Source of the DNA: CAYXVB01 sp964467785
Lineage (GTDB): Bacteria > Bdellovibrionota > UBA1018
DNA length: 5,410 bases
Direction: 5' to 3'
NCBI GenBank assembly: GCA_964467785.1
Contig: CAYXVB010000216.1
Coordinates: 1-5,410 of the forward strand
Shown: piece by piece, positions 1 through 4,663 of the stretch
Layout of the letters: every line of letters begins with the position of its first letter
Numbering within the stretch: the stretch's first letter is position 1
The notes under the pieces: generated by a model
Database searches by the model: none
Seen by the model: only the letters and a program-made list of their open reading frames with translations
What the model was told of the DNA's origin: nothing
Position numbers and translations under genes: made by a program

Positions 1-1175
1 TGGACTCCGCTTCCGACTTCGCGATTTCCGCGGCGGCAGCGCTCCACGAGATCCGGGTCTCGCGTCGGAAAGGCCTCGAGCAACTCGATCTGCTCGGCGT
101 CCTCGATCTCGCGCGCCACGATCACGTACCAGAACCCCGGGGCCTCCTCGGGATAGTGACGGATGAAATGGTAGACCTTGCCTTCGCCAGGCTCGCTACT
201 GGACTCCCCTGGCTCTCCTGATTCCCCTGGCTCAACAGGCTCCACAGGCTCCAGTGCCCCAGCCATAAGCTCGGCTTCTGGCTCGGGGGCCCCGCCGATG
301 CTCCAGACTTCGTCCGGCTCCTCGAGGGTCTCCTCAACGCAGCCTTGATAGAGATGAAATTCCTCCGCCGGGATGTCGTCCTCGCGCCGCTCGTTCAAAA
401 GTCGGGCGCGATGGGTTTCCTCTTCGGTCCAAGGATCCGCCAAGCGATCACTCATCTGTCCGGAGCCGCCAGCGGCCTCGTCCGAGGGCTCAGCATCCCC
501 CTCCTCCGAACCGTGAGTAGCCTGTTGCTCTTTCTGGCTCTGCCACTCGATCTGCTCCCCGCGGCGGTACTGATCCACCATGGCCGCATTGCGGGTGACA
601 AAAGCCAGATAAAGAAAACTCGGCTCGCCCCTGAGAAAAAGACAAATGCAGATCGACCAGATCTTCTTGGGACCGGGATCAAACTCGCTGATCAGGGTGT
701 AGCGGTAATCGCCCGAGAGGGTCTTTTCGCGCCAAGTCTCATCCGGCTCCTGCAAAGTGATCCAGCGCAGATGGGCGAACTCCTCGCGCTCGGCGCCGGT
801 CAGATCGCCCGGCACCAGGCGTCGGGAATACTCTTTCTCCAATCGCTCGATCTCGGGGCCGAAATAGGCCGCAATGCATTCCTCGGAGCAGAACACCCGA
901 CCGACTTCCTCTTCGACAAAGAGCGCCCGATCCGACTGCTTCAGCTCGATGCCGCAGTGGTGACACTGCTCGAGCTCGATGTCCTTGGCCGGATGTCCGG
1001 GCGCAGGAGCCGGCTTGCGCGCGGGCTCCGCCGGAGGGATCGCCGCCTTCTTTTTCGTCGTCAAGGAGGCCGAGGCGGCGGGCGACGCCTTTTGCGTGGC
1101 ACCAGTGACCGCCTTTCGGCTCCTGGGCCGCTTTCTTCTATCCGTGCTTTTTTTTGACGCCCCACCGCGCTTCAT
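1..1175 (-). CDS. Zinc-knuckle protein with two PBECR-like modules, C-terminus cut by window edge
   Basis: An open frame of 391 codons runs from an ATG at 1175-1173 off the left edge without a stop. Residues 1-64 are rich in Lys, Arg, Ala and Pro and look disordered and basic. Residues 71-100 hold a Cys-x2-Cys-x21-Cys-x3-Cys pattern (C71, C74, C96, C100), as in treble-clef or TRASH-like zinc sites. Two related blocks follow, about 130-207 and 271-385. Each has an EPDE-x-W motif (143-148; 286-291), a hydrophobic strand pair, then a TR-N/D segment (194-196; 371-373) and an RRG motif (204-206; 381-383). This order resembles the PBECR (barnase/EndoU/RelE-like) families of phage-associated nuclease folds; that link is from memory of the family and is tentative. 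An acidic linker separates the blocks, and a Glu-Pro-Gly run sits inside the second. No Shine-Dalgarno precedes the ATG, but a strong promoter ends just before it. No membrane segment or signal peptide is seen. Confidence 0.85.
   Translation of the reverse strand, partial: MKRGGASKKSTDRRKRPRSRKAVTGATQKASPAASASLTTKKKAAIPPAEPARKPAPAPGHPAKDIELEQCHHCGIELKQSDRALFVEEEVGRVFCSEECIAAYFGPEIERLEKEYSRRLVPGDLTGAEREEFAHLRWITLQEPDETWREKTLSGDYRYTLISEFDPGPKKIWSICICLFLRGEPSFLYLAFVTRNAAMVDQYRRGEQIEWQSQKEQQATHGSEEGDAEPSDEAAGGSGQMSDRLADPWTEEETHRARLLNERREDDIPAEEFHLYQGCVEETLEEPDEVWSIGGAPEPEAELMAGALEPVEPVEPGESGEPGESSSEPGEGKVYHFIRHYPEEAPGFWYVIVAREIEDAEQIELLEAFPTRDPDLVERCRRGNREVGSGV
204..251 (-). repeat. 9-bp tandem repeat coding for Glu-Pro-Val/Gly triplets
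   Basis: On the minus strand about five degenerate copies of a 9-base unit beginning GAGCC follow one another in frame. They encode EPV, EPV, EPG, ESG, EPG (residues 309-323) plus a further Glu. The run lies inside the second duplicated module of the partial gene, between its EPDE-x-W motif and its last strands, so it looks like a loop insertion that has grown by slippage. Changes in copy number would keep the reading frame. Confidence 0.7.
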
Positions 1176-1181
1176 GTCTGG

Positions 1182-1211
1182 ATTGTACCGGCGGGCAAGC
1201 CCGGGAGTCAA
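1182..1211 (-). promoter_or_regulatory. Sigma70-type promoter for the leftward gene, likely leaderless
   Basis: Reading the minus strand, TTGACT (1211-1206) is followed after 18 bases by TACAAT (1187-1182). Each hexamer matches the sigma70 consensus at five of six positions. Only six bases separate the -10 from the ATG at 1175, so the expected transcription start coincides with the start codon. No Shine-Dalgarno is present, which fits a leaderless mRNA. Confidence 0.6.
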
Positions 1212-1231
1212 ATACGGTCTAGCGTCAAATA
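1207..1231. repeat. Direct repeat GTCAAATA, 17-bp period
   Basis: The 8-mer GTCAAATA occurs at 1207-1214 and again at 1224-1231 on the plus strand (TATTTGAC on the minus strand). One copy covers the -35 of the leftward promoter and the other lies just upstream of it. It may be a pair of binding sites for a regulator, or one -35 and a chance copy. Confidence 0.35.
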
Positions 1232-1300
1232 ATGCGCGCCCCTCGCCGTTCAGCTTTCCGTTCGACTTTCTATCCATGACCGATCCTCATTTCGCCCCTG

Positions 1301-1312
1301 AACTTGCAAGTT
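1301..1312. promoter_or_regulatory. Perfect 12-bp palindrome over the -35, possible operator
   Basis: AACTTGCAAGTT is its own reverse complement and contains the -35 hexamer TTGCAA of the rightward promoter. A second inverted repeat, CGGGG-GGT-CCCCG, fills 1314-1326, which is nearly all of the spacer. A dimeric repressor bound here would block the promoter. The regulator is unknown. Confidence 0.4.
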
Positions 1313-1332
1313 GCGGGGGGTCCCCGTATTCT
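1304..1332 (+). promoter_or_regulatory. Sigma70-type promoter for the coiled-coil/Hsp20 operon
   Basis: TTGCAA (1304-1309), a 17-base spacer and TATTCT (1327-1332) form a good sigma70-like promoter. Transcription would start near 1339, leaving a leader of about 54 bases before the ATG at 1393. I see no sigma32 heat-shock promoter pattern here, although the operon carries an Hsp20 domain. Confidence 0.55.
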
Positions 1333-1340
1333 TGAACTCA

Positions 1341-1353
1341 GGGCAGGATGCCC
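1341..1353 (+). other. Small 5' leader hairpin
   Basis: GGGCA-GGA-TGCCC can fold into a five-pair stem with a three-base loop right after the predicted transcription start. It could protect the 5' end of the mRNA. It has no U-tract, so it is not a terminator, and it is too far from the ribosome binding site to mask it alone. Confidence 0.3.
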
Positions 1354-1378
1354 GCAGGAACTCCGTCTCTCGACCTAC

Positions 1379-1385
1379 GGAAGGG
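1379..1385 (+). promoter_or_regulatory. Ribosome binding site fixing the start at 1393
   Basis: GGAAGGG lies seven bases before the ATG at 1393. It supports this start over the long overlapping frame that is open from 1311 in another phase. Confidence 0.6.
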
Positions 1386-1392
1386 TATGTAG

Positions 1393-1728
1393 ATGATCCA
1401 AGTCTCCAAAGGCCGGGCCTTCCGGCAAGTGCAGTACCTCATCGAGCAGTCGCGCCAGGGCAATCACGTGCTGTTTGCGCCGGAGGAGATCCGCCGCGTG
1501 CTGATGAAATCCTCCAACCAACCTCAGTCGCTGGCCAACGCCGTGCAGGAGGCCATGGAAGTCGAGCCGCATCTCGAAAAGCTGCTCGGACTCCTCTCGC
1601 TCGACTGCAAGCGCGCGTACCTCGAGAGATTGGATCGCAAGACTTACGAAAAGGTCGTCAAAGCCTATTTCAACATCGTCGAAAACAGCCTGCTCGAGAA
1701 CGGTCCGACTCGCGAGGACCTGCACTGA
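1393..1728 (+). CDS. 111-residue helical protein of unknown function, first gene of the Hsp20 operon
   Basis: I do not recognise this family. The protein is soluble, has no signal peptide or membrane segment, and appears almost wholly alpha-helical. Residues 7-21 (RAFRQVQYLIEQSRQ), 29-39, 45-56 and 60-79 alternate hydrophobic and charged positions, and a last helix spans about 83-102. There is a single cysteine (C72). The start is set by GGAAGGG seven bases upstream and by a promoter at 1304-1332. Its TGA (1726-1728) overlaps the ATG of the next gene by one base. Such overlap usually means translational coupling and often a physical or functional link, so an adaptor or partner of the coiled-coil/Hsp20 protein is a reasonable inference. 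Nothing in the sequence shows a catalytic role. Confidence 0.8.
   Translation: MIQVSKGRAFRQVQYLIEQSRQGNHVLFAPEEIRRVLMKSSNQPQSLANAVQEAMEVEPHLEKLLGLLSLDCKRAYLERLDRKTYEKVVKAYFNIVENSLLENGPTREDLH
1714..1718 (+). promoter_or_regulatory. Ribosome binding site inside the upstream gene, sets the 1728 start
   Basis: GAGGA lies nine bases before the ATG at 1728, within the last codons of the preceding gene. With the one-base stop/start overlap it argues for coupled translation and for 1728 rather than any earlier start. Confidence 0.55.
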
Positions 1729-2987
1729 TGGAGATCACGCGCACGCCCGGATTCGCTTCCGCCACGACCGGCCGTACCAGCGCATCGCCGCGCCAAACGC
1801 AGGGCGTGACCGAAGGCGCGGCACAGGGCGAGGAACGCGACGCCAGCCGCCGCATCATAGAAGCCACCCGCGCCGCGCGCGAAGCTGAGCTGGCATCAAA
1901 CAACCAGATCGAAGCTGAACGCGAAAAATACTATGAGCGCTCCAAATCCGAAATGGTGCGGCAAGATGCAGCCTACGAGGCCCAGTGCGACAAAGGCAAC
2001 GAGGTCCTGACCGAGCTCAAGAACCAGCAGCAGCGGGAGATCTCCCGCATCCGCCGCGAGGGTGAGCGCGAAATCTCCAACCTCAACAATTACTACAACA
2101 CCACCCAGCGCCGCCTCGAGACCGAGGGTCGACAAAAGGTCGACCTGGAAAACCGTTTTCAACAGGCCCAACTCGCGTACGACAAGCGCAATTCGATGGA
2201 GGAGCTCGAAAGCGCACGCACCGCCCATCGCGACCTGATGGCCGGAAAGACCCACGAGCAGGAAGCGCAGCTGCGCTCGCTCATGGAGGCCCATCGTGTC
2301 GAATACGAGCGGCTCAAGGAAAATCTCGACAAGCTCTCGCAGGAGACCGAAGCGAGCTTCAAGGACAAGTACCAGTCCCAGCTCGACCGTCAGGAGCGGC
2401 AGCTCGGCGAGGTGGAAAACCGCGCCTCGCAAAAGCTCCGGGAGATCCGCGCTGACACCTCGGCCAAGCTCTCCGCCTATTCGTCCCGGCAAAAGGACCC
2501 CTTCTACAAGCTCCTCACTCACGAGGCCGAGTTCGAGGAGGACGACGACGCGTTCACTCTGACGGCCAAGGTCCCCGAGCACGAGCAGAAGAACATTTCG
2601 GTCGCGATCAAGGGCAATCAGCTGGTGATCTCAGGCTATCGGCGCAACGAGGAGAAGCTCGAAGTGGCCCCCGGCCGCATGCAGGGCACCGCCAGCTACC
2701 AGAGCTTCAGCGAGACGTTCCCGCTCACCTACCCGGTGGACGCAAAGAACCTCACCAAGCGTTTTGACGGCGATCAGCTCGTCGTCACCGTGCCCAAGAG
2801 CGCCGAGTTCAAGGTCAAGCCGCAGTTCCAGGCCAAGAACAAACCGGAACCGACGCGGATCGAAAAGCCGAAGTTCCCGGAAAATCTGCCCCATGTGGCT
2901 GACTCGCACGAGCACCGCGCGAGCTCCGACGGCGACACGGACGACGCGCCCAAGCCGGCCCAAAAAGGCTCGCGAACACTGAGCTGA
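1728..2987 (+). CDS. Long coiled coil fused to an Hsp20/alpha-crystallin domain
   Basis: The protein has 419 residues. Residues 1-35 are Ser/Thr/Gly-rich. Residues 22-257 contain no proline and are dominated by Glu, Gln, Arg, Lys, Ala and Leu, the signature of a long coiled coil. Residues 267-358 match the alpha-crystallin domain: an acidic lead-in and strand (270-282), a P-x-hydrophobic turn at 283, the I-x-G-x-x-L-x-I-S-G segment (294-303), a Phe-rich strand FSETFPL (327-333), and the closing G-D-Q-L-V-V-T-V-P-K (348-357), the counterpart of the Hsp20 G-x-L-x-V-x-x-P-K signature. The tail (359-419) is Pro/Lys/Asp-rich and disordered, with no clear I-x-I motif. Ordinary small heat-shock proteins are about 140-200 residues with a short N-terminus, so this fusion is unusual. 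It probably acts in the cytoplasm as an ATP-independent holdase or as a structural, self-assembling protein. It is translationally coupled to the 111-residue gene. Domain call is confident; role is inferred. Confidence 0.9.
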   Translation: MEITRTPGFASATTGRTSASPRQTQGVTEGAAQGEERDASRRIIEATRAAREAELASNNQIEAEREKYYERSKSEMVRQDAAYEAQCDKGNEVLTELKNQQQREISRIRREGEREISNLNNYYNTTQRRLETEGRQKVDLENRFQQAQLAYDKRNSMEELESARTAHRDLMAGKTHEQEAQLRSLMEAHRVEYERLKENLDKLSQETEASFKDKYQSQLDRQERQLGEVENRASQKLREIRADTSAKLSAYSSRQKDPFYKLLTHEAEFEEDDDAFTLTAKVPEHEQKNISVAIKGNQLVISGYRRNEEKLEVAPGRMQGTASYQSFSETFPLTYPVDAKNLTKRFDGDQLVVTVPKSAEFKVKPQFQAKNKPEPTRIEKPKFPENLPHVADSHEHRASSDGDTDDAPKPAQKGSRTLS

Positions 2988-3010
2988 ACCGAGGAAGTCC
3001 GGACCGGAAC

Positions 3011-3421
3011 CTACTTGCCCTTGGTGAGCTCCTCGATTTCCGCGAGCATGAAGCGCAGGCGCTCATGCAGCTCGTTGAGGGATTTGAGGTTCTGCTTGAG
3101 GCTTTCGATCGCGGGAGCCGCCTTGAGCGCCGGGACGGCTTTGCCCAGGACCGCGGGGCGGTTCAAGCGCTTGCCGATGAGTTCGGCCGGAGTGAAAGGC
3201 TCCACCCGGGCGTCGCTCAAGCCGTTGCGAAGATCGTCGGCCTTGAGCACCTGGCCGCGGCTGTGGGCCGGGATCCCAAACGGTGCGGCGAGCGATTCGG
3301 ACGAGAGGGCCTCGGGGGAGACGGGCGCGGCTTTCGCGGCCTCCTTGCCCTTTCGGTAAATTTCATAAAGGTTGGAATATACGAATGTGATCTTCTTGGT
3401 CTTGTCCTGCGTAGCTGACAT
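3011..3421 (-). CDS. 136-residue protein of unknown function with C-terminal helix
   Basis: I do not recognise the family. The start is well supported: AAGGAGA sits nine bases upstream of the ATG at 3421-3419, and the frame ends in TAG at 3011-3013. Residues 1-30 are basic with an aromatic helix (KITFVYSNLYEIYRKGKE, residues 10-27). Residues 31-103 are Ala/Pro-rich and likely flexible, with a short conserved-looking stretch around 59-86. Residues 104-133 form an amphipathic, coiled-coil-like helix rich in Leu and Glu. There is no cysteine, signal peptide or membrane span. The two helices joined by a linker suggest a small adaptor or scaffold protein, which is inference. The gene converges on the coiled-coil/Hsp20 gene, 23 bp apart, and is divergent from the HD-GYP gene across 231 bp. 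Confidence 0.8.
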   Translation of the reverse strand: MSATQDKTKKITFVYSNLYEIYRKGKEAAKAAPVSPEALSSESLAAPFGIPAHSRGQVLKADDLRNGLSDARVEPFTPAELIGKRLNRPAVLGKAVPALKAAPAIESLKQNLKSLNELHERLRFMLAEIEELTKGK

Positions 3422-3430
3422 GGAAACGCT

Positions 3431-3437
3431 TCTCCTT
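3431..3437 (-). promoter_or_regulatory. Strong ribosome binding site for the 136-residue protein
   Basis: AAGGAGA on the minus strand lies nine bases upstream of the ATG and is the best Shine-Dalgarno in the window. It shows that the host uses ordinary Shine-Dalgarno initiation as well as the possible leaderless starts. Confidence 0.65.
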
Positions 3438-3513
3438 CACGGGTACTGCACTGCTGCTCTCGAGGTCTAAGAAAGCAACCGGAATGCCAGCCCGGAACTC
3501 CACCCGTAAACTC

Positions 3514-3535
3514 ATTGAATTTATATATATCTATA
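3514..3535. promoter_or_regulatory. AT-rich island, probable promoter for the leftward gene
   Basis: A run of A and T with an alternating TATATATA core interrupts otherwise GC-rich sequence. On the minus strand TATAGA (3535-3530) is a fair -10, with only a weak TTTTCC (3558-3553) 17 bases upstream. That would give a leader of roughly 100 bases for the 136-residue gene. The tract may also act as an easily melted site or binding site for a nucleoid protein. No good -35/-10 pair is visible here for the plus strand. Confidence 0.35.
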
Positions 3536-3596
3536 GCGATTACAGATGGTTGGGAAAATTCGACCGATCGCCGTCGCAAAAAAGATGATCAACAAA

Positions 3597-3619
3597 CTGT
3601 CCAGGGTCTAGACAGCTGT
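3597..3619. promoter_or_regulatory. Overlapping palindromes, possible operator upstream of the HD-GYP gene
   Basis: Two perfect 8-bp palindromes overlap: GTCTAGAC (3606-3613) and ACAGCTGT (3612-3619). An inverted pair, CTGTC (3597-3601) and GACAG (3611-3615), also spans the region. They lie 34 bp before the HD-GYP start, a position suited to a regulator site. There is no U-tract, so a terminator is unlikely. Confidence 0.3.
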
Positions 3620-3639
3620 ATCGCCCCGAAAAATCCGGT

Positions 3640-3645
3640 TATCAT
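3640..3645 (+). promoter_or_regulatory. Candidate -10 (TATCAT) just before the HD-GYP start
   Basis: TATCAT matches the -10 consensus at five of six positions and ends seven bases before the ATG at 3653, so transcription could begin at the start codon. The -35 region (near 3616-3622) is poor. The only Shine-Dalgarno-like bases, GAGG at 3648-3651, sit one base from the ATG, too close to work normally. Confidence 0.3.
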
Positions 3646-3652
3646 CTGAGGC

Positions 3653-4663
3653 ATGATCCCCGCCGAGCAAAAATCAGCCCTGGAGCGAATCCTTTCCGGA
3701 AACCTGCGCCGCGAGCACGGCTACGTCGAAATCCCCACCGAGGCACTCGTCCCCAAAGTGGACGTGAAGATGCCGCCCCTCCCCTCGATCGCTTTTTACA
3801 TCATCAAAGATGGAAAATTTGAGCTCTTGCGAAGGCCAGACCAGGCCTATTCCGCGCTCGCGCTCTCGATGCATCCGGTGATCTGGGTCAGCGAAGCCGA
3901 TCTCAAGCAGTTCCGCCACTTCGCGGAAAACGCCCTGCTCGATCCCGAGGCGCTCAAGGACCTGCCGCCCGAGGAGAAGATGACCACGCTCCGCAAGACG
4001 GCCATCTCGGTCGTCGAGGACATGTTCGAGGACCCCTCGCCCGAGAACGTCAGCAAGGGCGTCAAGGTGGTCGGCTCCTTCGTCTACACTTTGATGAAGG
4101 AACCCAAGTCGTATCTTTTCCTCGCGCGGCTCTCGAGCCACGATCCATACACGCTCCAGCACTCAGTGGGCTGCTCGGTGAACGCGATCATCCTCGCGCG
4201 CAAGGTCGGCATCACTGATGAGAACGAGCTGCTCGAAGTGGGCCTCGCCGGACTTCTGCACGACATTGGCAAGGTCAAGGTGCGCAAGGAGATCATCAAC
4301 AAGCCGGGCCCCCTCGATCCGCAGGAATGGGAAGAGATGCGCCGCCACTCCGCCGAGGGCTACGAGCTCGTCAAGACCTATCCCTTTCTCACGGAGCGCA
4401 CCAAGCGCGCGATCATCGAACATCACGAGGAGAAAAAAGGCACCGGCTATCCCCTCGGTCTCAAGGAGGAGGAGATCCATCTCTTTTCCAAGATCATCTG
4501 CCTCTGCGACATCTTCAACGCGTTGACGACCAATCGCAGCTACTCCAAAGCCCGCACTCCTTTCGAGGCCTTCGAGCTGATGCGCGACAAGATGATGCAC
4601 AAGATCGACGACAAGCTCTTCAAGGAGCTCGTCAAGGTTTACGGCGGTCAGATTCCGGATTGA
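3653..4663 (+). CDS. HD-GYP domain protein, putative cyclic-di-GMP phosphodiesterase
   Basis: The protein has 336 residues. HD-GYP enzymes hydrolyse cyclic di-GMP (to pGpG or GMP) and so control motility, adhesion or development. Residues 43-95 look like a small beta-rich module (FYIIKDGKFELLRR at 48-61), similar to N-terminal modules seen in other HD-GYP proteins; it probably senses or mediates contacts. Residues 105-160 are a helical linker. The catalytic domain spans about 160-335. It has the D-x-Y-T-x-x-H-S segment (H170), LLHDIGK (H203, D204, K207), H232, the HHE and GTGYP motif (H257, H258, G265-Y266-P267) and a DIFNALTTNRSY segment (D286). The metal-binding His and Asp residues are therefore all visible, so activity is likely. 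Two usual aspartates differ: the D of the D-G-x-G-Y-P motif is K262, and the second D of the D-x-x-D-A-L motif is N289. No signal peptide, membrane span or receiver domain is present, so it is cytoplasmic. It ends 16 bp inside the end of the opposite-strand phosphodiesterase gene. Confidence 0.93.
   Translation: MIPAEQKSALERILSGNLRREHGYVEIPTEALVPKVDVKMPPLPSIAFYIIKDGKFELLRRPDQAYSALALSMHPVIWVSEADLKQFRHFAENALLDPEALKDLPPEEKMTTLRKTAISVVEDMFEDPSPENVSKGVKVVGSFVYTLMKEPKSYLFLARLSSHDPYTLQHSVGCSVNAIILARKVGITDENELLEVGLAGLLHDIGKVKVRKEIINKPGPLDPQEWEEMRRHSAEGYELVKTYPFLTERTKRAIIEHHEEKKGTGYPLGLKEEEIHLFSKIICLCDIFNALTTNRSYSKARTPFEAFELMRDKMMHKIDDKLFKELVKVYGGQIPD

Noticed and set aside
345..1157. 270-codon open frame on the plus strand opposite the leftward gene
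   Set aside because: It is the shadow of the minus-strand gene, which has a zinc-knuckle, an internal duplication and a good promoter. The plus-strand product has no recognisable motif.
1311..1727. Upstream extension of the coiled-coil/Hsp20 frame from a TTG at 1311
   Set aside because: It overlaps the 111-residue gene, which has its own ribosome binding site. The extension lies upstream of the predicted transcription start, its sequence is Arg/Pro-rich without features, and a good ribosome binding site precedes 1728.
1896..2582. 228-codon Leu/Val-rich minus-strand frame opposite the coiled coil
   Set aside because: Its hydrophobic composition is what antisense reading of Glu/Lys/Gln-rich codons gives. 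It looks like a membrane protein only by artefact.
2997..3008. Inverted repeat TCCGG-A-CCGGA between the two convergent genes, as a terminator
   Set aside because: The loop would be one base and no T-run follows on either strand, so it does not fit an intrinsic terminator.
3422..3652. Possible small gene or RNA in the divergent intergenic region
   Set aside because: No frame with a ribosome binding site and no stable long hairpin or tRNA-like fold was found. Only promoter-like and palindromic elements are supportable.
3674..4162. 162-codon minus-strand frame opposite the HD-GYP N-terminus
   Set aside because: It is a shadow frame in high-GC sequence, without motif or ribosome binding site support.
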